A stretch of 53,980 nucleotides of DNA from Pseudochrobactrum sp. sp1633 (GTDB taxonomy: Bacteria; Pseudomonadota; Alphaproteobacteria; Rhizobiales; Rhizobiaceae): the NCBI RefSeq assembly GCF_030376605.1, contig NZ_JARRAE010000019.1, forward strand, positions 1 to 53,980. The letters are read 5' to 3'. Positions 7,571-15,317 of this stretch are shown here, piece by piece; positions within the stretch are counted from its first letter, which is position 1; every line of letters begins with the position of its first letter. The position numbers were made by a program, and so were the translations under genes. Under the pieces are notes generated by a model. The model made no database searches. It was not told where the DNA came from and saw nothing but the letters and a program-made list of their open reading frames with translations.

Positions 7571-9541
7571 ATGGAACGCTCGACAATCGTACGGGTGCAT
7601 GAAGGACTGCATGCACGTCCGGCAACCCGCTTTGTAAAGCTGGCAAAAAGCTTTGAATCGGAAATCGAGATTGCAAAAGCGGGCAAAGGCGTCAGCGCAA
7701 AAAGCTCTGTAAAATTGATGCTGCTCGGCGTTAAAGAAAACGACACCGTGACTGTTCGCGCAGAAGGTGCGGACGCGATTGAAGCACTTGAAGCACTTAT
7801 CGGCTATCTGGAAAATCCGCATTCCGGCCTTGAGGACACTGCAGTTGCACCTGCTGTTGTCACTGAACCTGCACCTGTTGAGGTCAAAGCGCCGGTTGCC
7901 GGGTCAAACGAGCTGGATGATGCCGGTTTCATCAAGGGGATTGCGGCGAGTGAGGGCGTTGCTATCGGCACGGCCTATCCGTTTTTTCCGCCTGAGATCA
8001 CTGCCGGAAATAGAAATCTGAAACCGGATGAAATACCGGCAGAACTTATCCGTTTTCATGAGGCCGTGGCGCGCGTTCAGCAGCGCATGGATGCAGAACT
8101 GAAGACAGATAATCTGGCTGAAAGTGACCGCGGGATCATCGTCGCGCTCAAAGATATTGCTGCGGATGATACATTGCTGGAAGAGGCAACCGGTCTGATC
8201 AAAGGCGGCATGGATGCGCTCTCTGCTATGCTTGGCGCCAGTGCCGCCGTTGCCCGTCAGTTTTCGGAAATTGACGACCCTTATTTGAATGCCCGTGCGG
8301 ATGACGTGCAGGCGGTTGGCCGTCAAATCTGTCTGGCGCTGCTGGGGCAGGAGGATATCAGCCTTGAGAGCCTGCCGGATGGTGCAATTTTGATTGCTGA
8401 AGATATCGGCGCATGGGATTTTGCCCGCGCGCCTTTGAAAAAAATCGGTGCGATTGTGTGCGGTCATGGCGGCGCAACCTCTCATGTGGCGATTATTGCC
8501 CGTACACACGGTATTCCTGCGGTGCTGGGACTGGGCAAGGCTGTGCATGATCTCAGAGATGTGAAGCAGATTGCCGTTGATGGCAGCAAAGGTCGCGTTG
8601 TACCGGAGCCGGATGAAGCTGTTTGCGCAGATTTCAAAAATCGTATTGCGGCGGCACAGGCTGAAAAACAAGCGCTGGAAGCCTATCGCACGATGATTCC
8701 GCAGCGGGCAGACGGCACTGTGATTGAGGTCGCAGCCAATCTTGGTGCGCTTGAAGAGTTTGAAGTGGCGCAGGCTGCCGGTGCGATGGGCGTGGGGCTG
8801 TTTCGCACTGAACTGCTGTTCATGAAACATATGCATCTGCCGTCGGAAGATATGCAGACGGAAACTTATACGGCTTTGCTGAAAGCCTTTGCACCGCATT
8901 CTGTGATTGTCCGCACCCTTGATATCGGCGGCGATAAACCGATCGCCGGTATTGAGTTCCCGCAGGAAGAGAACCCGTTTCTCGGCTGGCGTGGCATTCG
9001 TATGTGCCTTGACCGACCGGATATTTTCAAGCCGCAACTGCGTGCCCTGCTGCGTTCAGCCGTTCATGGCAACCTCAAGGTGATGCTGCCGATGATTTCG
9101 GACGTGGAGGAAATCCGTGCAACCAAAGCGCTGATTGAAACATGCCGACAAGAGCTGGTCAGTGAAGGCAAGCCTTGTGGGAATTTCGATCTCGGCGTGA
9201 TGATTGAAACACCGGCAGCCGTTTTCGCAGCGCATCAGCTGGCGCAGGAAGCCGCTTTTTTCTCCATCGGCACCAATGATCTCACTCAATATGTGATGGC
9301 GGCTGACCGGTTGAACCCGACTGTTGCCAGACTGAATGACGTGTCTCATCCGGCTGTGATGGCTGCCATTGAGATGACAGCAAAAGCAGCGGTGCAAGCT
9401 GGTATTATGGTTGGTATGTGCGGTGAGGCGGCAGCACGACCGGACCTTATTTCGGAGTTCATCCGCATGGGGCTGACAGAGCTGAGTATGAGCCCCGCCT
9501 CAATCCCGCGCGCGAAGAAGCTGATTTCAGAGCTGAAATAA
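7571..9541 (+). CDS. HPr-Enzyme I fusion phosphotransferase dedicated to the PTS operon
   Basis: A 656-aa phosphoenolpyruvate-protein phosphotransferase with its own HPr. HPr is at residues 1-85, with His14 in EGLHARPA and a Ser45/46 region (SAKSSVKLMLLG). A Pro/Val/Ala linker runs to about 110. Enzyme I follows (FIKGIAASEGVAIGTAY), with phosphohistidine His305 in GGATSHVAIIART and PEP-binding motifs DIGGDKPI, GTNDLTQY and MCGEAAARPD with the catalytic Cys. No GAF domain is present, so it is not nitrogen-PTS PtsP. No IIA(Fru) domain is present, so it is not FruB. It probably gives the locus a self-contained phosphate chain from PEP to HPr to IIA. Alphaproteobacteria usually have only regulatory PTS proteins, so a sugar-transporting set is notable. 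Confidence 0.9.
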   Translation: MERSTIVRVHEGLHARPATRFVKLAKSFESEIEIAKAGKGVSAKSSVKLMLLGVKENDTVTVRAEGADAIEALEALIGYLENPHSGLEDTAVAPAVVTEPAPVEVKAPVAGSNELDDAGFIKGIAASEGVAIGTAYPFFPPEITAGNRNLKPDEIPAELIRFHEAVARVQQRMDAELKTDNLAESDRGIIVALKDIAADDTLLEEATGLIKGGMDALSAMLGASAAVARQFSEIDDPYLNARADDVQAVGRQICLALLGQEDISLESLPDGAILIAEDIGAWDFARAPLKKIGAIVCGHGGATSHVAIIARTHGIPAVLGLGKAVHDLRDVKQIAVDGSKGRVVPEPDEAVCADFKNRIAAAQAEKQALEAYRTMIPQRADGTVIEVAANLGALEEFEVAQAAGAMGVGLFRTELLFMKHMHLPSEDMQTETYTALLKAFAPHSVIVRTLDIGGDKPIAGIEFPQEENPFLGWRGIRMCLDRPDIFKPQLRALLRSAVHGNLKVMLPMISDVEEIRATKALIETCRQELVSEGKPCGNFDLGVMIETPAAVFAAHQLAQEAAFFSIGTNDLTQYVMAADRLNPTVARLNDVSHPAVMAAIEMTAKAAVQAGIMVGMCGEAAARPDLISEFIRMGLTELSMSPASIPRAKKLISELK

Positions 9542-9546
9542 AAAAC

Positions 9547-9577
9547 AACGCCGCGCATGCAAAATGTGCGGCGTTTA
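9547..9577 (+). terminator. Probable terminator after the HPr-EI gene
   Basis: ACGCCGCGCA (9548-9557) pairs with TGTGCGGCGT (9565-9574), with one G-U pair and a 7-base loop. Only a short TTT follows, so termination may be partial. It ends the PTS operon. Confidence 0.6.
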
Positions 9578-9579
9578 AA

Positions 9580-9624
9580 GCATCTCCAGTAAAAGTGGGA
9601 GCCGGTTTTGCGTCAGGAAATGCG
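9580..9624. repeat. RIME/Bru-RS-like palindromic intergenic element A
   Basis: GCATCTCC (9580-9587) and GGAAATGC (9616-9623) are near-perfect inverted arms. The inside AAAAGTGGGA...CGGTTTTGCG is the familiar core of short palindromic repeats scattered in Rhizobium and Brucella intergenic regions (RIME and Bru-RS types). A second half element, GAGCATTTCC, follows at about 9634. It lies in the 108-base gap between two convergent genes. Confidence 0.65.
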
Positions 9625-9649
9625 TAAAAAACAGAGCATTTCCTCTGGT

Positions 9650-10399
9650 TTATGGCAGATGAAAAATCAGCGTTGCGAATAATTTTTGCAACGCTGCATC
9701 GTCATTCTTCTCAAGGGCGGCCAGAATATGCGCGTTGCGTGCTTCCACCGCCAGCATTGCACTTTCCAGATTGTCGATATTTTCCATATCGACCGGTTTG
9801 GCCGTTGCTAAACCGCAAGCCAGACTGATCGCGGCAAAACCTGAGATCAGCGCGTTTTTAGGCAGGCTGTTTGTCTGGCGCACGGGTTGCTGGCGCAGTA
9901 TTTCCTGAAACAACGCTGCACAAAGCTTGGCACTTTCCTGAATGATATCGGTCGCAGGGGCATTCAACCTTGCAATATCAGCTCCGTATCGCTGGTTCAT
10001 GCTGTTGAAAATGCTGATGAAAACAGTTTCCTGAATGAGCGCGTTTTCAGCTTTATTGCGGCGCAGAACCTCTTTGGTCAGATAATACATATCGCGGTGA
10101 AAGGCGCGCTGTCCCTCACTGCCGGTTGTAAAATAGCTGTTCAGGCTTTGCACATCCGGTGCAGTTTCATGAATTGCAGGATTATTCGACACCAGAGAAA
10201 TCGAAATAGCCTCAGCCGTGCTAAAGGCTTTATCCATCACGGTTGCAGCCACATTGGCCGCACGGTTCAGCACCATTTCAGGAAGAACAGGCGTTTGTTC
10301 TGCCGTGTCAGCATTACGGGTGCGGCGCAGGGCATGGCGCAAGCCACGCAGCTTGTCCTTAATGTTAACGGCGATATCGTTCGGAAGGTCCTGTTTCAT
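9650..10399 (-). CDS. Hypothetical helical protein, unknown function
   Basis: I do not recognise this 249-aa protein. The N-terminus is basic (KDKLRGLRHALRRTRNAD) and the rest is predicted helical. A weakly hydrophobic stretch near residues 185-202 (LISGFAAISLACGLATAKP) is too weak to call a membrane helix. There is no signal peptide and no HTH. The start follows AGGA at a spacing of 9. It converges with the PTS operon and diverges from the SorC regulator gene at 10563, which suggests co-regulation. It has no sequence likeness to the other unknown at 3915-4562. Confidence 0.55.
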   Translation of the reverse strand: MKQDLPNDIAVNIKDKLRGLRHALRRTRNADTAEQTPVLPEMVLNRAANVAATVMDKAFSTAEAISISLVSNNPAIHETAPDVQSLNSYFTTGSEGQRAFHRDMYYLTKEVLRRNKAENALIQETVFISIFNSMNQRYGADIARLNAPATDIIQESAKLCAALFQEILRQQPVRQTNSLPKNALISGFAAISLACGLATAKPVDMENIDNLESAMLAVEARNAHILAALEKNDDAALQKLFATLIFHLP

Positions 10400-10562
10400 A
10401 GTCGTTCATCCTGCGCGCATGATGCGGGTATAACCCGAAATGATGACGGGATTATTGTTTCTTCAGCGCTCAAAAAGCAATAAGCTGGGCTAAGAAAAAC
10501 CTGTATCTCTTATCCTTTAGCACGGTGTAAAAGGCAGGCATCAAGAAATTCGGGGAATTGGG

Positions 10563-11597
10563 TTGAAAAGCACAAAGCGCAAGACGGGTCATTCCCAGGA
10601 AGCCATTGAACTGATTGTCGGATCAGAAAGCGTCGCCAGCGAGAATAAAACCAATCGTCTGCGTACCCGCGCGGCATGGATGTATTATGTCGAGCAGATG
10701 ACCCAGAATGATATTGCGGATGTGCTCGGTGTCGGCCGTGTTACGATTGTGCGCCTTCTGGCGGAAGCACGTGCCCGCAATGAAGTGAAAATCACGATTG
10801 AGGGCAAGCTGGCTGGTTTGACCGCGCTGGAGCGGATGCTGGAGCAGAGTTTCGGGCTGGAACGGGCAATTGTTGCGCCGCTGTCCACACCGGAGACAGA
10901 CCCGATTGTGCCGATCGCCGCTGCCACAGGGGCTTATCTTTCTGAAAAAGTGCAGCATGGTATGCGTATCGGTGTGGGCTGGGGGCGCACGCTGTCCGGC
11001 ACTTTGCAGCATATCGGTGCGCGCAGTCTCAATGATCTTAAAGTCATTTCACTTCTCGGCGGTATTGCGCAGCCACGCCGCTTCAATCCGCCGGAATTTG
11101 CCTGGCAGTTTGCGCAGATTTTTCAGGGTGAAGGCTATCTGATTCCTGCGCCTGCACTGGTCGACAGTCAGGAAACCCGCGAGGCGCTGATTGAGCGTTG
11201 CGGGCTAAAAGATGTTTTTGAAATGGCTGACGATCTGGACATGGTTTTGCTCAGCATCGGTGGTATTGAAACCGCCAGCAGCACATCCTATCGCGTGGGT
11301 CTGATTGATGAAGCGCAGAAGCGCTCCCTGATCGAGAACGGTGCGGTCGGCGATATGCTGTTTCACTTCTACGACCGCAATGGTGAAATTGTTTCTGATC
11401 CTGTGCATGAGCGTGTCATGTCGGTCAGTATGGATAAGCTGCAAAAAGCACCGGTGCGTATTCTCACTTCCGGCGGGCCGGAAAAGGTTGAGGCGCTTCT
11501 GGGGGCGATGAAACTGCTGCAACCAACCGTTTTCATTACGGATGAAGTGAGTGCGGCGGCCATGCTGAAGAAGCTGCAGGCGGAAAACGCTGCCTGA
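10563..11597 (+). CDS. SorC-family sugar-binding transcriptional regulator
   Basis: Regulator of the SorC/DeoR-like group, 344 aa. An N-terminal HTH lies at about residues 44-66 (MTQNDIADVLGVGRVTIVRLL). The effector domain has the NagB-like fold typical of SorC proteins and probably binds a phosphorylated sugar (GVGWGRTLSGTLQHI; VLLSIGGIE). The start is TTG at 10563, chosen for GGGGA at 10552-10556; the next Met (codon 40) would cut into the HTH region. It is transcribed alone, downstream of the PTS locus. It is the natural candidate to control the palindrome at 4686-4705, sensing the PTS product. The link is inferred from position. Confidence 0.85.
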   Translation: MKSTKRKTGHSQEAIELIVGSESVASENKTNRLRTRAAWMYYVEQMTQNDIADVLGVGRVTIVRLLAEARARNEVKITIEGKLAGLTALERMLEQSFGLERAIVAPLSTPETDPIVPIAAATGAYLSEKVQHGMRIGVGWGRTLSGTLQHIGARSLNDLKVISLLGGIAQPRRFNPPEFAWQFAQIFQGEGYLIPAPALVDSQETREALIERCGLKDVFEMADDLDMVLLSIGGIETASSTSYRVGLIDEAQKRSLIENGAVGDMLFHFYDRNGEIVSDPVHERVMSVSMDKLQKAPVRILTSGGPEKVEALLGAMKLLQPTVFITDEVSAAAMLKKLQAENAA

Positions 11598-11652
11598 TAA
11601 AGCCTCAAAGCTTTATAAGTGCAGGTACTCAGTAAGTTGACAGTTTAAAATA

Positions 11653-11692
11653 CTTCAGGGCAGCAGTGACTTATCTCACCGCTGCCCTGAAG
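11653..11692. terminator. Shared terminator between sorC-type gene and eutH-like gene
   Basis: CTTCAGGGCAGC...GTGA (11653-11669) pairs with TCAC...GCTGCCCTGAAG (11676-11692) with one mismatch. It sits between convergent genes. The T-rich side (TATTTTAAA) lies after the stem on the minus strand, so it mainly serves the eutH-like operon. Confidence 0.65.
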
Positions 11693-11714
11693 CGCTCTCG
11701 GGGGTGGAAGCTAT

Positions 11715-12947
11715 TTAAAGGGCATAGGCATTGCCGGTTTTGAGATGTTCCGTCTCAGCCGTTCTCTCCAGTTCTACGGCTTTAGGAACAGACAGCCAGA
11801 GCGCAATGGCAAAGCCGAAGGCACCGCCGCCAATCTTGCCCAGCAGCAGAGGCAGAATAATACTTGGCTGAAAATTGGCAGCAAAAGCCAGATGGTCGCC
11901 GAACATGAACGCCGCACAGACGGCAAAGGCAATCACCAGCACTTTATCCTTCGGGCGCATATCCCGCACCAGCCGGAACATTGCCAGAATATTGGCCGAG
12001 GCTGCCAATAGTCCGGCTGCGCCAACCGGTGTCAGGCCGATCTTGCTGCCGAGTTTCTCCATCGGCACTGCCAGAAATTTGTTGATCAGGTAAACCATCG
12101 GGAAAGCGCCGCTGAGCATAATGCCGATATAACCGGCGATCTCCAGCGCACGGAACTGATCTTCCTCATCGGCAATGATCGGTGCGAAAGACCACTTTCC
12201 GAACAGCGTGGTGAATATGGATGTGAAATATTCAACAATGGAGAAGACCAGTACCAGAGTGATCGCCGCATACATGAGGCGTCCGAACCACAAGAAGCCG
12301 GTAATCATCTGATTAGGGAAGAATTTAAGTCCGCCTGCGATGGCCAGACAAAAGATAATGAGCGGAGACATATTCTGCAAAATAACCGGCAGAGATAATG
12401 TTGTTTGCTGTATGGCATCGCCACTCGCGGCCACATCCGGACGGATGCTCACATCAAACAGCATGATGCTGATCGAGGCGATAAACACACCAACCGGTAT
12501 GCTCAATATGCCGGACATGATGCCCAGAGCCATATATTTATGGTCTTTCTTCTCCAGCATGGCGAGGCCTACCGGTATGGAGAAGATGATAGTTGCCCCC
12601 GCCATAAAGCCGGTGATTGTTGCCATGATCCAGCCATCCGGTGACTGGGCAAGCGCTTTGGCCAGTTGATAGCCGCCCATATCGGCAGCAATAATCGTGG
12701 TTGCGGCGAGTGCCGGATCTGCACCAAGCGCATTAAATAACGGCCCCACCATTGTGCTGATAAAAGACGACAGAAAAGGAATAGAGGCCATAATGCCTGC
12801 AACGGGAATGAAGATCGGGCCGATACTGTGCAGGCCTTCGATGAATTCTTTCCCTAACCCTTTTTCACTATCACGAATGGAAGCGATGGCTCCGGCAATT
12901 GCACAGGCCATGATGATGTAAATTACGATTGTACCAATATGTGCCAT
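11715..12947 (-). CDS. eutH: EutH-family permease
   Basis: Integral membrane protein of the EutH family (410 aa; E. coli EutH about 408) with about ten hydrophobic segments and recognisable stretches AADMGGYQLAKALAQSPDGW, MLSGAFPMVYLI and MFGDHLAFAA. EutH is known as an ethanolamine permease in gut bacteria. No other eut gene (ammonia lyase, microcompartment, EutR) is nearby. Instead it is the last gene of an operon with a flavin oxidase and an SDR, so it may carry another small hydroxylated substrate. The start is supported by GGGAA five bases upstream. The family call is firm; the substrate is not. Confidence 0.85.
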   Translation of the reverse strand: MAHIGTIVIYIIMACAIAGAIASIRDSEKGLGKEFIEGLHSIGPIFIPVAGIMASIPFLSSFISTMVGPLFNALGADPALAATTIIAADMGGYQLAKALAQSPDGWIMATITGFMAGATIIFSIPVGLAMLEKKDHKYMALGIMSGILSIPVGVFIASISIMLFDVSIRPDVAASGDAIQQTTLSLPVILQNMSPLIIFCLAIAGGLKFFPNQMITGFLWFGRLMYAAITLVLVFSIVEYFTSIFTTLFGKWSFAPIIADEEDQFRALEIAGYIGIMLSGAFPMVYLINKFLAVPMEKLGSKIGLTPVGAAGLLAASANILAMFRLVRDMRPKDKVLVIAFAVCAAFMFGDHLAFAANFQPSIILPLLLGKIGGGAFGFAIALWLSVPKAVELERTAETEHLKTGNAYAL

Positions 12948-12989
12948 TTTCGTTCCCGCTTATGGTTATCATTGATTGGCAGGTGTGAT

Positions 12990-14261
12990 TTATCTGAACA
13001 GCTGAGTCAGATGATCATTCAGGAAATACCCCTCAGGGTCGAGTTTGCGGCGCAGAGCGCGAAACTCTTCGGCTTTCGGATAAAGGGACGTCACATCATC
13101 GCCCGTGAGAAAGTGCAGTTTTCCCCAATGCGGGCGGGATTTATAGCCGCGCAGGATCGCATCTACATCACGCAGATATTGCCAATAGTCTTTGCCTGGT
13201 TCACCGGAAACGGAAATAGTCACGCTGTCCTGTTCAAAGAACGGGCTCATCCATGCACCGTCACCGGCAGTAAAGCGGTACTCAATCGGGTAGATGGCGT
13301 CGGGGTGTTTTTCCAGCATCAGACGGCGGACTTCTTTCACCGCTTCTTTGGCGTGGGCAACCGGAACTGCATATTCCAGCTCATGGAAATTCGGAACATA
13401 TTCAATCGGATAGATTTCCGAACTATAGGCGATTTTCTCAAATTCGCGTTCCATCGGCGCTTCTTCGGTAATATCCATAATTTTCATTTCACAGACATCC
13501 GTGGTGCGGCCGGATTTGGAAGTCGCAGCCGTATCGGGCAGGCAGTAGCAATGACGGCTGCGCTCGGTCGGGCACCAGAAAAAGCTGAAATGACGATGTT
13601 TGGTAGCCAGATCATCATGCATTTCCATGCAGGCGTCGAAATCTTCCCGCCACAATTTCTCGTGCAGATTATAGCTGTCCATCAGTTGCAGGGTTATTTC
13701 TGAAATAACGCCGAGCGTGCCGATGGAAACGCGGGACGCACGCAGCAGGTCCGGTGTTGTCTCATCGACATTCAGCACACTGCCGTCTGGCTGCACCATT
13801 TTCATGCCGACAATCGAGGAGGCAAGATTGCCGAGTGTGGCGCCGGTACCGTGGGTACCGGTGGTAAAGGCACCAGCCAGTGCCTGACTGTCGATGTCGC
13901 CCTGATTGACCATCGAGAGGCCGTTTTCTTTCAGTACTCTTCCCAGCTCATTAATGGTTGTGCCTGCGGCTGCTGTGACCCGTTTTTTCTCACGGTCAAT
14001 CGTTTTGACACCTTTCATCTGCGAGAGCGACAACAACAGTCCGCTGGTTCCGACGACGGGCGTAAAGGAGTGGCCGGAGCCCGCGCACCGCACATTCAAT
14101 CCTTCTGAGGTGGCAGAGCGTACCATGTCGGAGAGCTGGTCGTCGCTTGTGGGCGCGCCGGTATAGCGCGTGATGCAGGACTGGTTGCCAACCCAGTTTC
14201 TCCAGTGGCCGCCTTCGGAAAACTGTACCGACGGATTCATAGCGTGTTTGGTATTTGGCAT
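12990..14261 (-). CDS. FAD-linked alditol / aldonolactone oxidase
   Basis: VAO-type flavoprotein, 423 aa. The N-terminal FAD domain (about 25-200) has GSGHSFTP with His64, the position that is covalently flavinylated in alditol oxidase and gulonolactone oxidase, plus AGAFTTGTHGTG. The C-terminal half is the arabinonolactone-oxidase domain ending with HWGKLHFL and LDPEGYFLN. Known relatives oxidise alditols or sugar lactones with O2, giving H2O2. It lies between an SDR (74 bases upstream) and EutH (42 bases downstream) on one strand. A polyol is a reasonable substrate given the neighbouring polyol PTS, but this is inference. No signal peptide, so cytoplasmic. Confidence 0.85.
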   Translation of the reverse strand: MPNTKHAMNPSVQFSEGGHWRNWVGNQSCITRYTGAPTSDDQLSDMVRSATSEGLNVRCAGSGHSFTPVVGTSGLLLSLSQMKGVKTIDREKKRVTAAAGTTINELGRVLKENGLSMVNQGDIDSQALAGAFTTGTHGTGATLGNLASSIVGMKMVQPDGSVLNVDETTPDLLRASRVSIGTLGVISEITLQLMDSYNLHEKLWREDFDACMEMHDDLATKHRHFSFFWCPTERSRHCYCLPDTAATSKSGRTTDVCEMKIMDITEEAPMEREFEKIAYSSEIYPIEYVPNFHELEYAVPVAHAKEAVKEVRRLMLEKHPDAIYPIEYRFTAGDGAWMSPFFEQDSVTISVSGEPGKDYWQYLRDVDAILRGYKSRPHWGKLHFLTGDDVTSLYPKAEEFRALRRKLDPEGYFLNDHLTQLFR

Positions 14262-14335
14262 GTTTGAGTTCCCATTTTTTGCTTCCGGCCGTTGTTTTTT
14301 ATTTCGGTACGCGAAAGCTTATTGTTCGGTTCTTG

Positions 14336-15103
14336 TCATATGGCTGTGTAGGCATTATCGGCGAATAAATGTGTGCCGTTGACAAAACTGGCATCATCGC
14401 TGGCGAGAAACAGGGCGGCAGAAGCCACTTCTTCCGGTGAGCAGAGACGACCTTGTGCCGCTTTGATCACATCCTCAGAAACATCAACGCCGAATTTGCT
14501 TAAATCTCGGACCTCGCGCTGTCCGTGTGCTGTGGCAATAAAGCCGGGGCATATGGCATTGGAGCGGATATTCCTGTCCCGAAACTCAACAGCAATGGCA
14601 CGCGCAAACATATGGCAGGCACCTTTGCTGGTGCAGTAGAGCACTTCCATTGGCGTGCCGACTACGCCGGAGATCGACGATGTCGAGACGATGCTGCCGT
14701 GACCTGCGGCGATCATGCCTGGCAAAACGGCTTTGGTTACGAGAAACATGCTTTTGACATTGACCGCCATGATGCGATCCCATTCCGTCTCGCTCGTCTC
14801 AAGAAACGGCCCCACGGAAAGAATACCGGCATGGTTCATCAATACGGTGATGGTACCAAGCTCACGGGTGACAGCTTGAACAGCATTTTGTACCTGTGCA
14901 CTGTCTGAAACATCGCAGGCCGTAAAATAAGCGGAACCGCCATTGCTGTTGATGTCCTCAGCGACTTTGGCGCCATTGCTGGAAGGCAGATCGAGTATCC
15001 CGACCTTTGCGCCTTCACGGGCAAAGAGCTGTGAAGCAGCAAGTCCGCACCCGCCGGCGCCTCCGGTAATCAATGCAGTTTTTCCGGCTAATCGTCCTGT
15101 CAT
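14336..15103 (-). CDS. Short-chain dehydrogenase/reductase (SDR)
   Basis: Classical SDR, 255 aa. The NAD(P) motif TGGAGGCG is at 13-20, NHAG at 90-93, catalytic Ser142/143, and Tyr156/Lys160 in YCTSK. The C-terminus FVNGTHLFADNAYTAI is typical. Asp38 in ILDLP after the second beta strand suggests preference for NAD. It is the first gene of the SDR - flavin oxidase - EutH operon; GGGAG lies 10-14 bases before the ATG. It probably oxidises a polyol or hydroxy intermediate. It could be a sorbitol-6-phosphate dehydrogenase analogue for the PTS, but it lies in a separate operon, so I do not name it so. Confidence 0.85.
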   Translation of the reverse strand: MTGRLAGKTALITGGAGGCGLAASQLFAREGAKVGILDLPSSNGAKVAEDINSNGGSAYFTACDVSDSAQVQNAVQAVTRELGTITVLMNHAGILSVGPFLETSETEWDRIMAVNVKSMFLVTKAVLPGMIAAGHGSIVSTSSISGVVGTPMEVLYCTSKGACHMFARAIAVEFRDRNIRSNAICPGFIATAHGQREVRDLSKFGVDVSEDVIKAAQGRLCSPEEVASAALFLASDDASFVNGTHLFADNAYTAI

Positions 15104-15149
15104 GGATATGCTCTCCCGTCAGGCAAAATCATGCGATTTGCCTTTGTCA

Positions 15150-15161
15150 TTTCATATGAAA
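15150..15161. promoter_or_regulatory. 12-bp perfect palindrome in the SDR/LuxR divergent region
   Basis: TTTCATATGAAA is a perfect palindrome in the 214-base gap between the SDR (minus) and the LuxR-type gene (plus), about 47 bases before the SDR start. It is a candidate operator for the adjacent regulator. A TATACT at 15257-15262 is a plausible -10 for the LuxR-type gene. Confidence 0.35.
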
Positions 15162-15317
15162 ATTATCACTGCTGCCCGTTGTTTTGACGTTCCCGCTGTT
15201 TTTCATGGGGCTATGCATTGAGGAGAGAGGCTAAATGCAATAGCTTTTGCCGTCGATATACTAAAAGTTATATGCGGGTATGAACGCAGACAGAGGCAGA
15301 AACAGTAGGGGGCTGTG

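Noticed and set aside
7571-9541. Naming the HPr-EI fusion ptsP or fruB
   Set aside because: It has no GAF domain (PtsP) and no IIA(Fru) domain (FruB).
14336-15103. Naming the SDR as sorbitol-6-phosphate dehydrogenase (srlD)
   Set aside because: It lies in a separate operon on the other strand with a flavin oxidase and EutH; SDR specificity cannot be read from motifs.
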